A stretch of DNA of 52,065 nt, from assembly GCA_964514415.1 (NCBI GenBank), contig CAZEQL010000003.1, positions 1-52,065 on the forward strand, in the 5' to 3' direction. Positions 16,946-25,544 of this stretch are shown in pieces (the first letter of the stretch is position 1; each line of letters starts with the position of its first letter). This DNA is from CAZEQL01 sp964514415 (GTDB lineage: Bacteria; Chloroflexota; Dehalococcoidia; GIF9; AB-539-J10). Below the pieces are notes generated by a model. The model made no database searches. It was not told the origin of the DNA and saw nothing but the letters and a program-made list of their open reading frames with translations. A program made the position numbers and the translations under genes.

Positions 16946-18604
16946 ATGAGCAAGTATATCTTCGTTACCGGCGGTGTAGTTAGTTCTGTGGGTAAGGGAA
17001 TCTCAGTAGCCTCTATGGGCAGAATATTAAAAAGCCGTGCAATATTGGTCTCTGCGCAAAAGCTCGATCCCTACTTAAATGTTGACCCAGGGACGATGTC
17101 TCCTTACCAGCATGGTGAGGTATTCGTCACTCAAGATGGAGCCGAAACTGATTTAGATTTAGGACATTATGAAAGATTCATTGGAGCAGAATTAACCCAG
17201 GCTTCTAATGTCACCTCAGGTCAAGTCTATTATTCGGTCATCGCCCGGGAGAGAAGAGGAGATTTTTTGGGGGGCACGATCCAAGTAGTCCCTCACGTAA
17301 CCAATGAAATAAAAATGCGAATAAGAGAAGTGGCTGAAATATCTAAGGCCGACGTGGTCATTGTTGAAGTTGGTGGCACGGTAGGAGATATTGAAGGACA
17401 ACCCTTCCTCGAGGCTATAAGGCAAATGAGAAAGGACGAGGGCAGGGATAATGTTCTATACATCCATGTTACCTTTTTACCTCACATTGCCGCCACCAAC
17501 GAGCTGAAGACCAAACCCACGCAACACAGCGTCAATGAGCTCAGGAGAATTGGTATCCAGCCTGACGTCATACTGTGTCGCAGCGATAGAGAGATATCTG
17601 AAGGGATAAAAGATAAAATATCGCTGTTTTGCGATGTTGATAAGGAGGCAGTCATCTCACTAGTTACTAGCGAAACCATTTATGAAGTACCCTTGCTGCT
17701 AGAAGAGGCTGGACTAGGAAATTTCATCGTTGGCCGCCTGGGATTGGAAGCAAAGGAGAGCAACCTGGATACTTGGCGTGACTTGGTGAACAGACTGAAA
17801 GCTCCTAAAGAGCCAGTAATAATTGGCCTGGTAGGTAAATATGTGGAACTTCAAGATGCTTATTACTCCGTCCGTGAAGCGTTGTGTCATGCAGCGCTGG
17901 CTCACAATCGTGAGGTAAAAATAGAATGGCTCGATTCAGAGAAACTAGAAGGTAATAATTATGACAACCTTAGACAAATCCAGGGGATAATCGTTCCTGG
18001 TGGCTTTGGCTACCGCGGAATTGAGGGTATGATAAAAGCAGCCAAATTTGCTAGAGAGAAACAAATCCCCTGCCTTGGCTTGTGCTTGGGAATGCAAACC
18101 ATGGTCATCGAATTTGGCCGTCATGTTTTCCATACTGACAATGTAAATTCTACCGAGTTTGATACAAACACCGCTTATCCTGTAATTGACCTCCTCCCTG
18201 AACAGCGCAACATAGACCAAAAGGGGGGAACCATGAGGCTAGGAACTTATCCTTGCCATCTCGTAGCAGGAACAAAAGCAGCTCGCGCCTATGGTAGCAA
18301 AGTCGTCTACGAGCGCCATCGCCACCGCTTTGAATTCAACAATGCCTTTCGCCAACCATTAGAGGAGGCTGGGCTTATACCAAGTGGGTTGTCACCGAAT
18401 GGGGATTTGGTAGAAATTGTTGAGCTTAGAGACCACCCATGGATGGTCGCTTGCCAATTTCATCCCGAATTCAAATCTCGCCCTGATTCCCCTCACCCAT
18501 TATTTGTGGACTTCATTGGGGCAGCCAAGAACACACTTGTCGAAGGTACCCAGACTAGCCTGCCTTTGAATAATGTCACTGCAAGGAATAAAGCAATCTC
18601 TTAG
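16946..18604 (+). CDS. pyrG: CTP synthase
   Basis: This amidates UTP to CTP using ATP and glutamine. The N-terminal synthetase domain has the P-loop segment TGGVVSSVGKGI and the characteristic LDPYLNVDPGTMSPYQHGEV. The C-terminal class I glutamine amidotransferase domain has the nucleophile in CLGLCLGMQ and the His-Glu pair in QFHPEFKSRP. At 552 aa it is of normal length. A consensus promoter lies about 80 bases upstream. The aldolase gene follows 10 bases after the stop. Confidence 0.97.
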   Translation: MSKYIFVTGGVVSSVGKGISVASMGRILKSRAILVSAQKLDPYLNVDPGTMSPYQHGEVFVTQDGAETDLDLGHYERFIGAELTQASNVTSGQVYYSVIARERRGDFLGGTIQVVPHVTNEIKMRIREVAEISKADVVIVEVGGTVGDIEGQPFLEAIRQMRKDEGRDNVLYIHVTFLPHIAATNELKTKPTQHSVNELRRIGIQPDVILCRSDREISEGIKDKISLFCDVDKEAVISLVTSETIYEVPLLLEEAGLGNFIVGRLGLEAKESNLDTWRDLVNRLKAPKEPVIIGLVGKYVELQDAYYSVREALCHAALAHNREVKIEWLDSEKLEGNNYDNLRQIQGIIVPGGFGYRGIEGMIKAAKFAREKQIPCLGLCLGMQTMVIEFGRHVFHTDNVNSTEFDTNTAYPVIDLLPEQRNIDQKGGTMRLGTYPCHLVAGTKAARAYGSKVVYERHRHRFEFNNAFRQPLEEAGLIPSGLSPNGDLVEIVELRDHPWMVACQFHPEFKSRPDSPHPLFVDFIGAAKNTLVEGTQTSLPLNNVTARNKAIS

Positions 18605-18614
18605 GAGTGAAAAG

Positions 18615-19265
18615 ATGCGTTTGTTTTTAGATACTGCTAATATAGACCACATCCGCCATGGGGTAAAATTGGGGGTAATTACCGGGGTAACTACAAATCC
18701 CTCTCTCGTATCCCGCGAAGGCAAAGTTGACTACCAGAAACTAGTCAAGGAAATCTGCTCTATTGTTCCCGGGCCAGTATCCACTGAGGTACTGAGCCAA
18801 GATGCTTCAGGGATGGTAGCTGAAGCCAGAGAAATAGCCAAGTGGGCAGATAATATTGTGGTCAAAATACCTGCCAGCTTTGAAGGAGTAGAAGCCACCT
18901 CGGTATTGGCCAGGGAGAAAATAAAGGTGAATTTCACCCTGTGCTTCTCTCCAAACCAGGCCTTCTTGGGGGCAGCAGCGGGAGCTACTTATATCAGTCC
19001 TTTCGTAGGCAGACTCGATGACATTGGCGAGGATGGCATGAAAGTGGTGGCTGACATCGTGGAATATCTGGACTACTATCAACTACCCGCTCAAGTCATA
19101 GCTGCTAGCATCAGACATCCTCAACACTGCTTAGCAGCAGCTAAAGCTGGTGCTCATATCGCTACCGTGCCATATAAGATATTATTACAAATGATACAAC
19201 ACCCTCTAACAGATAGCGGCATTAAGCGATTTATGGACGATTGGAATAGGGTAATGGGTGTTTAA
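18615..19265 (+). CDS. Transaldolase / fructose-6-phosphate aldolase family protein
   Basis: A small (216 aa) TIM-barrel transaldolase of the TalC/Fsa type. LDTANIDHIRHG, GVTTNPSLVSREGK and the Schiff-base lysine in IVVKIPAS (Lys84) are all present, as is FVGRLDDIG. The ATG at 18615 is preceded by AGGAG at 7 bases; an upstream in-frame start would overlap pyrG. Whether it runs the transaldolase reaction or aldol cleavage of fructose-6-phosphate cannot be read directly; most bacterial members of this size outside enterics are annotated as transaldolase. Confidence 0.9.
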   Translation: MRLFLDTANIDHIRHGVKLGVITGVTTNPSLVSREGKVDYQKLVKEICSIVPGPVSTEVLSQDASGMVAEAREIAKWADNIVVKIPASFEGVEATSVLAREKIKVNFTLCFSPNQAFLGAAAGATYISPFVGRLDDIGEDGMKVVADIVEYLDYYQLPAQVIAASIRHPQHCLAAAKAGAHIATVPYKILLQMIQHPLTDSGIKRFMDDWNRVMGV

Positions 19266-19274
19266 GGAGTTACT

Positions 19275-20540
19275 ATGCTAAACATGGCACAATTGGAAAA
19301 TAAAACTCGTGATGAACTGGAGGTTCTAGCCAAGGAGCAGGGCATCTCTGGCTACTCCGCCTTGAAAAAGGCTGACCTTGCCCTCTGTATTCTTAAATCA
19401 CAAGCAGAGCAGCAGGGAAATCTGCTCCTGACCGGCATTTTGGAGACCATGAACGAGGGCTATGGCTTCCTGCGCCAGGATACCTTCTTGCGCAGCACCA
19501 ATGATGTTTATGTCTCCAATTCTCAAATCCGTCGCTTCAACTTAAGAGATGGCGATCATATATATGGACAAGCTAGACCTCCCAAGGAAGGTGAAAAATA
19601 TTATGGCTTGCTCCGAGTGGAAAGTATCAATGGGCTTGATCCTGAACTATCAAGAACACGACGCAACTTCCACTCACTGACACCCACTTTCCCCGATAAG
19701 CTCATCAATTTGGAAACGAGACCAGACGATTTATCCACCCGCCTTATCAATTTGATAACACCTATAGGAAGAGGACAAAGAGGACTTATTGTATCACCAC
19801 CTAAGGCAGGCAAAACCGTGCTTCTCAGGAAAATTGCCAATGCCATCATCACAAACTACAATGACATCCACCTCATGATTTGCCTCATTGGAGAAAGGCC
19901 CGAAGAGGTTACCGACATGAAAAGGTCAGTGAAGGCTGAGGTTATAGCTGCCACCTTCGATGAGCCAGTAGAAAATCAGACCCGAGTCGCCGAGTTAGCC
20001 TTGGAGAGAGCTAAAAGGCTGGTAGAAATAGGCAAAGACGTGGTTATTCTCCTTGATGGCATCACCAGGCTCACCCGAGCTTATAACTTAGCAATGCCTG
20101 CCAGCGGGCGTACCTTATCCGGCGGTATTGATTCATCAGCCTTGCATCCTCCCAAACGCTTTTTTGGCACTGCTCGCAACATTGAGGAGGGCGGCAGCTT
20201 AACCATTATCGCTACTTGCCTGGTAGATACCGGCAGCCGCATGGATGACCTCATATATGAAGAGTTCAAAGGCACAGGCAATATGGAACTTCATCTGGAT
20301 AGAAAATTGGCTGAGAGGAGATCCTTCCCCGCTATAAATATTGCGCCTAGTAGTACTAGACGAGAAGAGCTTTTACTAGATGCAACTACTGTAAAGCAGC
20401 TATGGCTTCTCAGGCGCGTAGTTAGTATGATAGCTAGCGATTCCCCCAACCACGGTGAGGCTACGGAAAGAATCCTGGAAAGATTAGCCAAGACGAGAAA
20501 CAATGCCGAATTTTTAGCCACTTTATCAAAGGATATGTGA
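19275..20540 (+). CDS. rho: Transcription termination factor Rho
   Basis: A hexameric RNA-dependent ATPase that ends transcription. An N-terminal Rho-N helical domain (about residues 5-45) is followed by the cold-shock-like RNA-binding domain (GILETMNEGYGFLR), then the RecA core with the P-loop SPPKAGKT (Lys180) and the Q-loop and R-loop region (PASGRTLSGGID). It is 421 aa with no large insertion. The ribosome site AAGGAG lies 5 bases before the ATG and overlaps the end of the aldolase gene. A functional Rho fits the scarcity of intrinsic terminators in this window. Confidence 0.97.
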   Translation: MLNMAQLENKTRDELEVLAKEQGISGYSALKKADLALCILKSQAEQQGNLLLTGILETMNEGYGFLRQDTFLRSTNDVYVSNSQIRRFNLRDGDHIYGQARPPKEGEKYYGLLRVESINGLDPELSRTRRNFHSLTPTFPDKLINLETRPDDLSTRLINLITPIGRGQRGLIVSPPKAGKTVLLRKIANAIITNYNDIHLMICLIGERPEEVTDMKRSVKAEVIAATFDEPVENQTRVAELALERAKRLVEIGKDVVILLDGITRLTRAYNLAMPASGRTLSGGIDSSALHPPKRFFGTARNIEEGGSLTIIATCLVDTGSRMDDLIYEEFKGTGNMELHLDRKLAERRSFPAINIAPSSTRREELLLDATTVKQLWLLRRVVSMIASDSPNHGEATERILERLAKTRNNAEFLATLSKDM

Positions 20541-20550
20541 GGAATAAAAC

Positions 20551-20620
20551 GTCATTGCAATAAAACGTCATTGCAGTAAGCCAAAGCCCTGAATGAAATG
20601 AAGGGAAAGCGAAGCAATCC
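20551..20620 (+). repeat. Degenerate REP-like repeat
   Basis: GTCATTGCA occurs at 20551 and again at 20568, followed after about 35 bases by GCGAAGCAATCCC. This is a longer, decayed member of the GTCATTGCGAG family. It sits between rho and a small cysteine-rich frame. Confidence 0.55.
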
Positions 20621-20666
20621 CAGCTGGATAGACAAACTTAAACTGAAAGTAAAGAGAGCTCTGGGT

Positions 20667-20777
20667 ATGAACATTTTCATATGTGATTCTTGTAAATGGA
20701 ACTGGCGCAGCGCTTGCAATCGCCCTGAGCGCCCTAACGCCACTTGGTGCCCTGATTACGAGAAAAAGGGAGGGTAG
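20667..20777 (+). CDS. Possible 36-residue cysteine-rich protein
   Basis: A short frame with ICDSCKWNW near the start and later SACNRPERPNATWCPDYE: four cysteines in the order C-x2-C...C...C, typical of a tiny zinc ribbon. AGAGAG lies upstream as a weak ribosome site. The residue choice (WNW, TWCPDYE) looks like a structured metal-binding protein rather than random translation. I do not know a named family for it. It lies between rho and the ispD remnant. Confidence 0.4.
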   Translation: MNIFICDSCKWNWRSACNRPERPNATWCPDYEKKGG

Positions 20778-20911
20778 CTACACCCTCCTCAAACCTCAAA
20801 GAGCGGCGGGCTTTAGCAGTGCTGTTCCGCTAGCTTTAGACAATAAATTTTTCTCTGCGGCATGACCTAAATGCACCTTTCGAGACCTAATATAAACCCG
20901 AAAATGGCAGG

Positions 20912-21409
20912 ATGAACCTGCCAAAACCGCCAACTTTTCTAGATTTCACTTCAATGGATTTGTTTGAGCATAGCTTAAAGGCAGCTGTAGAAACCGGGGC
21001 TGCCGTAGCCGCAGTGCCAGTTAAGGACACTATAAAGCTGGTCAATAGCAATAGGTTGATTAAAGAAACGCTTCAGCGTGACAAATTATGGGCGGTGCAA
21101 ACTCCGCAGGTATTCACATTTGACATAATCGCTGAAGCATATAGGGAACTTACCACAGTGGTTACTGACGATGCCGCTGCTAATGTAGTTGCCCAATTTA
21201 TTGGGCGAGTGTGCCTGATAAATCAGGCAACTACGAAAATTTGGAGGTGAAACCTCTCTGGAATGCCTAAAATTAAACTGGAAATGAAAATTAAACAACC
21301 TCAAATAGGATACGAGGTGAAGCTTTACTTGGGCGCTTACAACAATATAAAGGTAACTACGCCAGAGGATTTGGCATTAGCGGAGATTATTACCCAAGAC
21401 ATGTTCTAA
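20912..21409 (+). pseudogene. ispD: ispD remnant, N-terminus lost and repeat inserted
   Basis: A fragment of 2-C-methyl-D-erythritol 4-phosphate cytidylyltransferase. Recognisable are TGAAVAAVPVKDTIKLV, LWAVQTPQVFTFD and VTDDAA, then, after an insertion, IGYEVKLYLGAYNNIKVTTP and the terminal EDLALAEII. The first roughly 110 residues, including the CTP-binding glycine-rich loop, are missing. A MITE-like repeat of about 120 bases separates TDDA from GYEV. It keeps the frame but brings a stop at 21248-21250. A 6-bp hairpin (GGCAGG/CCTGCC, 20906-20922) marks the left edge. Since ispF remains intact downstream, a working ispD must exist elsewhere or another enzyme replaces it. Confidence 0.85.
21184..21300 (+). 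repeat. MITE-like element, copy 2, inside ispD
   Basis: It starts GTAGTTGCCC, has both hairpins (GCCCAATTTATTGGGC and GCCTGATAAATCAGGC), the inverted end GGCAACTAC, then a tail with GGAGGTGAAACC and AATGCCTAAAATTAAAC, and ends TTAAACAACC. The host sequence on both sides is ispD. Confidence 0.8.
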
Positions 21410-21512
21410 CCCTTTGCCACTCTGGCATCAAAAAGCAGGATTTAACAGAATAGCGTTTCGTGACATCATTTGTCAGCCAACTTGAAGCAAGTAAGTAGCG
21501 CTAGCTAGAAGT

Positions 21513-21540
21513 TTGGCTTTTGCCAGTACAGTGGTATAAT
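21513..21540 (+). promoter_or_regulatory. Possible promoter of the AlbA_2 gene
   Basis: TTGGCT, a 16-base spacer and a perfect TATAAT, ending 47 bases before the TTG start at 21588. Confidence 0.45.
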
Positions 21541-21587
21541 GAGGACAAGGCAGCGGAAATAGACGTGGTAACCAAAGAGAGCTGACA

Positions 21588-22628
21588 TTGAGAGGTCTTA
21601 AGCTCAAGGATGAATTCCGCAGATGGGACGAAGCCGAATTGCGCAGGCTGTGTAAACAGCATGCTTTGGAAAGTGCCTTTCTCGAATTCAAGAGTAGTGC
21701 AACGATTGATCGCCAAGATACGAAGAAGATTGCTAAGGTTGTCTGCGCCTTTGCTAATGCGGGAGGCGGACAAGTTCTATTTGGTGTTCAAGAAAGCAGT
21801 GACGGTAGGGCTGAGGCACTAGACGAAGGTTGGATACCAAACCATCGCAAGAATGCTTGGCTGGGCGATGTTATTCTAGCCCATGTTACTCCAAAGGTAG
21901 ATTTCGAGATCGTCACTATTCCTCTGGCATCATCCCGAGAACTCTACGTCGTCAATGTTCACCAAGGATACACTGCTCATCAAGCAAGCGACTGCAAGTT
22001 CTACAGGCGCCGTGAAGCTAAATGCATCCCCATGGACTGGTTCGAGATTGAGGACGTCAGGAACAGGAAAGCTAGGCCAGTGTTGGAGGTGCAGATTGAA
22101 GTGATCCCGAACAACGTTGACATCATGCCCCATGTCTCGGCCAGCAGCACCTTACCCGTTGCAGTCTATTTTGCTGTTACTAACAAGAGTCCCGCGTTGG
22201 TGGAATATCTCCAACTGCATGTATGGTTCCATGAAAGGGTTCACTGGGATCCAGAGGAGAGGGTTATAGAACCTTGGCAGTCACAAGGCCCTGAGCCCTT
22301 GCCTGACGAATGGAAGTTGTATGACTCCTTTGGTCAATTTTCACGAATGCTCCTGCAGCGCACGCCTGCCGATAGCTTCTTTCTGATGCAAAGCGAGCAC
22401 CCCATGACGTTGAATCCTCTTCTTATCGTCTTCAATCCCTTTGTGCCGATGCTCCCCATGCCTTGGAAGCTAGAGGTGCCGGGCATGAAAGCCCTAACAG
22501 GAGCGCTGTTGTTCTGGATGGAACGCAGTGGCAGACTTAAGTCTGAAGCGGTTGGTGCCGATGCTGATCACGCCGAGATATTTCAGAGGGTAAACCGGCT
22601 TGCACGTGGAGAGAGGCGGTGGCATTAG
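21588..22628 (+). CDS. AlbA_2 (Schlafen-like) domain protein
   Basis: A 346 aa protein. Residues about 28-67 (beginning ESAFLEFKSS, through AKVVCAFANAGGG, to QVLFGVQE) match the AlbA_2/divergent AAA-4 domain, also called the Schlafen core, found in nucleic-acid-binding regulators and in defence loci. The C-terminal 200 residues are unfamiliar. No ATG or GTG starts the frame; TTG at 21588 is the best start, with only a weak upstream AGAGAG. It begins the accessory block between ispD and ispF, next to a restriction-modification pair, which hints at defence. Function not proven. Confidence 0.65.
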   Translation: MRGLKLKDEFRRWDEAELRRLCKQHALESAFLEFKSSATIDRQDTKKIAKVVCAFANAGGGQVLFGVQESSDGRAEALDEGWIPNHRKNAWLGDVILAHVTPKVDFEIVTIPLASSRELYVVNVHQGYTAHQASDCKFYRRREAKCIPMDWFEIEDVRNRKARPVLEVQIEVIPNNVDIMPHVSASSTLPVAVYFAVTNKSPALVEYLQLHVWFHERVHWDPEERVIEPWQSQGPEPLPDEWKLYDSFGQFSRMLLQRTPADSFFLMQSEHPMTLNPLLIVFNPFVPMLPMPWKLEVPGMKALTGALLFWMERSGRLKSEAVGADADHAEIFQRVNRLARGERRWH

Positions 22629-22838
22629 ACCTAACCAATGGCCTTTGAAGCCGAATGTTCGACTCCGGATTTCCCGCCATTGCACTTAAGCTTGATGCGT
22701 CACCTCTAAGGCAACAATAGGGCGCATTGATTAACCTTCAGACGTGGGCGTATGATAGAGGCACAGATAAGAGAGCGAGTATGAAAATTGGCATGGCAAA
22801 ATCCAAAGCCCATTGGATAGAATGAAGCTAAATGGAAG

Positions 22839-22857
22839 GTAACCGCAATGCGGTTAC
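22839..22857. promoter_or_regulatory. Perfect 19-base palindrome before the methyltransferase
   Basis: GTAACCGCAATGCGGTTAC has 9-base arms around a single central base and lies 41 bases upstream of the methyltransferase ATG. It could be an operator or a short hairpin. No controller gene is evident next to it. The rest of the roughly 270-base gap (22629-22898) shows no gene. Confidence 0.45.
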
Positions 22858-22898
22858 ACACAAGTTAGACGACATCTCGGTTGAAAGAGGGATAAATT

Positions 22899-24200
22899 AT
22901 GAGCGGTAAATATAAACAATCTTCTCTCTTCCCTGAAATAGAGGAGGAAAGCAGGAAGATAACGGATAGAACGTCCACTTTTGTTGACAATATGGAACTA
23001 CCTATCCATCGCTGGTTTCGATACTCAGCGGGATTTTCAGCTGAATGGGTGAAAGAAGTCGTCAAAGATTTTAAACGCAATAACTTAATCACATTATTTG
23101 ATCCTTTTGTTGGTTGTGGAACCGCTGTCTTGGCGGGAGAAGAGAGCGGGATTGAGTCGTTTGGAATAGAGGCGCATCCCTTTGTTGCAAGAATAGCGAA
23201 GGCAAAACTTCTCTGGAGTGAAGATGTGAATGCATTTAGAAGTTTCGCAGTAGATGTTTTTGAATATGCACAGAGCTTGCCAGATGCTCCCAAATCCTAC
23301 CCAAAGTTGATATATAAATGTTATCCTGAAGACGCTCTCAATGAACTTGATAAATTAAAGAGGGCATGGCTTTATAAAAATGATAATAGCGCTGTTTCTG
23401 AGTTAACTTGGTTAGCACTGGTTGGGATACTTCGGGTAACATCTTCTGCAGGCACAGCACCTTGGCAATATGTGCTACCGAGGAAGACAAAAAAAAAGCC
23501 GCTGCACCCGTATAAAGCTTTTCTTAACCAAATAAGAATGATGAGTCAAGACATGCTTTATTTTCAATCAGCTGTAAAGGAACGCAATGCAAAGGTGTTT
23601 GAAGATGACGCAAGGGTATGTTCGAAAATCGCAGATGACTCCGTTGACTTAATTATAACATCACCACCTTACATAAATAACTATGACTATGCTGATGCAA
23701 CTCGGTTGGAGATGTCATTCTTTGGTGAAATAAAAGGGTGGGGAGACCTTCAGAGTAAAGTAAGATGTCATCTCATTCGGTCTTGTTCTCAACATATCTC
23801 TGCTGAGAAAAGCAATTTGGATAGGCTACTCGATGACAAAAACTTGTATCCGATAATTGGAGACCTTCGTGAAGTATGTTATGCATTGGAAAAGGAACGA
23901 CTTTTACACGGGGGCAGAAAAAACTACCATCTCATGGTTGCAGCCTATTTCTCAGACCTTGCTAAGGTTTGGATTTCATTAAGGAGAGTGTGTAAAGGGG
24001 GTGCCAAAGTATGTTTTGTGGTGGGTGATTCTGCCCCCTATGGTGTCTACGTCCCGGTAGACAAATGGTTGGGAGAATTAGCAATCTCTGCGGGATTCAA
24101 ATCATACCACTTTGAAAAGACGAGGGATAGAAACGTTAAGTGGAAAAATAGAAAGCACAAAGTTCCTCTTCACGAGGGACGACTGTGGATGGAGGGATAA
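22899..24200 (+). CDS. Type II DNA methyltransferase (TSPPY type)
   Basis: This protects host DNA by methylating a base in the site cut by the partner enzyme. The SAM motif is in FDPFVGCGTAVLAGEESGIE (about residues 66-85), and the catalytic TSPPYINNYDY starts at about residue 254. TSPPY usually marks N4-cytosine enzymes, though some act on adenine. The order (SAM motif first, catalytic motif later) is the gamma/alpha-like layout rather than beta. The protein is 433 aa. The presumed endonuclease gene starts 2 bases after its stop. Confidence 0.85.
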   Translation: MSGKYKQSSLFPEIEEESRKITDRTSTFVDNMELPIHRWFRYSAGFSAEWVKEVVKDFKRNNLITLFDPFVGCGTAVLAGEESGIESFGIEAHPFVARIAKAKLLWSEDVNAFRSFAVDVFEYAQSLPDAPKSYPKLIYKCYPEDALNELDKLKRAWLYKNDNSAVSELTWLALVGILRVTSSAGTAPWQYVLPRKTKKKPLHPYKAFLNQIRMMSQDMLYFQSAVKERNAKVFEDDARVCSKIADDSVDLIITSPPYINNYDYADATRLEMSFFGEIKGWGDLQSKVRCHLIRSCSQHISAEKSNLDRLLDDKNLYPIIGDLREVCYALEKERLLHGGRKNYHLMVAAYFSDLAKVWISLRRVCKGGAKVCFVVGDSAPYGVYVPVDKWLGELAISAGFKSYHFEKTRDRNVKWKNRKHKVPLHEGRLWMEG

Positions 24201-24202
24201 TC

Positions 24203-25078
24203 GTGAAGAAGGTTACATCACCAGGGCACAAACTTGGTCAGCTTATTGGAAACTTCTTTGAGGAATTCTTTTCTAACAGGTTGGCAAATTTGGCTGAAGA
24301 ACTTGGCTTTTATTGCGACACGAAGGGACCCAGACCCAAGGTCAGAGGTGAAAAAAAGAAAGTAACTTGGACTGATGATGAAGGTAATGTACATGAATTG
24401 GATTATGTTTTTGAGAGGGATGGAACAAGAGATGAAAAAGGTGAGCCAGCTGCTTTTATCGAACTTGCATGGAGGCGATACACAAAACATTCAAGGAATA
24501 AGGCGGGAGAGATAGAAGCCGCTTTAGTTCCTTTGGGGAATTCGTACCGCAATACTTGTAATTTTTTAGGTGCCATTTTGGGTGGTGAATTTACAGAAGG
24601 TGCCCGAATACAGCTAACATCTCACAAAATAAACATTCTATACATTGCGTATAGGAAAATTGTAGAGGTATTCTTAACTAAAGGCATTAACCTCGATTAT
24701 GCAGAAGATGCGACAAACGAACACAAATATAAATTAATAGAAGCATGGGAAAATCTGTCGGAAGATGACATTAAAGATATCGAGAAATCATTCACAGACT
24801 CGATTAAGCCAAACTATGATAAGTTTGTTAGATCTTTAAGGAGTGCATTACTAAGAAAGATAGAGAAAATTCTAATTCTCTCACTATTTGGTAATGAGAT
24901 GGCCTTTACTTCTGTAACCGATGCTATTGCAGCCATTGAAAAATACGACATAATTCCTGAAGAAGGAGCAAAGTTTTACAAGTTTGAAGTCTACATAAAG
25001 TTTACTAATGGGGACAAAATTGAGGGCTCTTTCTATGAACGTGAGGAGGCACTCAAGTTCCTAAGAATATACAAATAA
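24203..25078 (+). CDS. Probable type II restriction endonuclease
   Basis: A 291 aa protein directly downstream of a DNA methyltransferase. A candidate nuclease core is DYVFERD (Asp67) followed by AAFIELAWRRYTKHSRNK (Glu87). That resembles a PD-(D/E)xK site in which the usual lysine is displaced to the helix. The GTG at 24203 is preferred because GGAGG lies 7 bases upstream; a GTG at 24185 would overlap the methyltransferase and lacks a ribosome site. The gene arrangement is the main support for the call. Cut site unknown. Confidence 0.7.
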   Translation: MKKVTSPGHKLGQLIGNFFEEFFSNRLANLAEELGFYCDTKGPRPKVRGEKKKVTWTDDEGNVHELDYVFERDGTRDEKGEPAAFIELAWRRYTKHSRNKAGEIEAALVPLGNSYRNTCNFLGAILGGEFTEGARIQLTSHKINILYIAYRKIVEVFLTKGINLDYAEDATNEHKYKLIEAWENLSEDDIKDIEKSFTDSIKPNYDKFVRSLRSALLRKIEKILILSLFGNEMAFTSVTDAIAAIEKYDIIPEEGAKFYKFEVYIKFTNGDKIEGSFYEREEALKFLRIYK

Positions 25079-25110
25079 TCAGAGATTACGCCGAGACGGC
25101 GTATGACAGC

Positions 25111-25168
25111 GCGTATCTGGCTCCGCTACACTCTGCCTAAATTCCCCTTCGGGGAACTTCAGATACGC
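25111..25168. repeat. Nested inverted repeat with UUCG loop
   Basis: Outer arms GCGTATCTG and CAGATACGC enclose about 40 bases that contain an inner hairpin TTCCCCTTCGGGGAA with a C(UUCG)G tetraloop. Just before it, TACGCC-GAGAC-GGCGTA (25087-25103) forms another hairpin. This follows the endonuclease gene and precedes the small cysteine-rich frame. It could be an RNA structure, a terminator without a T run, or a mobile-element end. Confidence 0.5.
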
Positions 25169-25173
25169 TCAGA

Positions 25174-25317
25174 ATGTTAAACATAAGTCCATTTTGTTCC
25201 AGATGCTTAGCGGATGGGAAAGCCAAGAAGCCATATTACAGGGCTTGGGTGTATACTAATAATGGCTTTGGGGAAAATATAAGCAGCTTTCGGCACAGAT
25301 GCCCCTGTAGGTTCTGA
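25174..25317 (+). CDS. Possible 47-residue cysteine/histidine-rich peptide
   Basis: A short frame whose product begins MLNISPFCSRC, continues KKPYYRAWVYTNNGF and ends SFRHRCPCRF. The C-x2-C near the start and H-x-C-x-C near the end suggest a small zinc finger. The DNA encoding the central motif recurs with 44 identical bases at 26487-26530, where the frame is degraded. There is no strong ribosome site. It may be a real microprotein or the coding scar of a repeat element. The remainder of the 540-base gap (25318-25544) holds no gene I recognise. Confidence 0.4.
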   Translation: MLNISPFCSRCLADGKAKKPYYRAWVYTNNGFGENISSFRHRCPCRF

Positions 25318-25325
25318 GCGAGGAA
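25188..25325 (+). repeat. Left copy of a direct repeat flanking the toxin-antitoxin genes
   Basis: About 138 bases similar to 26446-26581, with a 44-base core (25226-25269) identical in both copies. The core encodes KPYYRAWVYTNNGF. The two copies bracket the antitoxin and PIN-domain genes. Confidence 0.8.
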
Positions 25326-25544
25326 TTTCCAGAGGATTATCCCTTGTATCAAGGCATTGGCTGAGAATCCCAAACCTGTAGGTCGCCGAAAAACCTCTGG
25401 TTCAAGAAACGACTGGCGTATTAGGTCAATAGATTGTCTTAACGATGTTTATTCTCCCCCTTGAAGGATGCGGGCAAACATAAAAGACTGAGAATGAGGT
25501 CCAGGCAACGAGAAAACGGAAAATCGGCAAAACCTTTGGGATTG

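Noticed and set aside
20683..20865. 60-residue hydrophobic frame after rho
   Set aside because: No ribosome site; it overlaps the more plausible Cys-rich frame in another phase.
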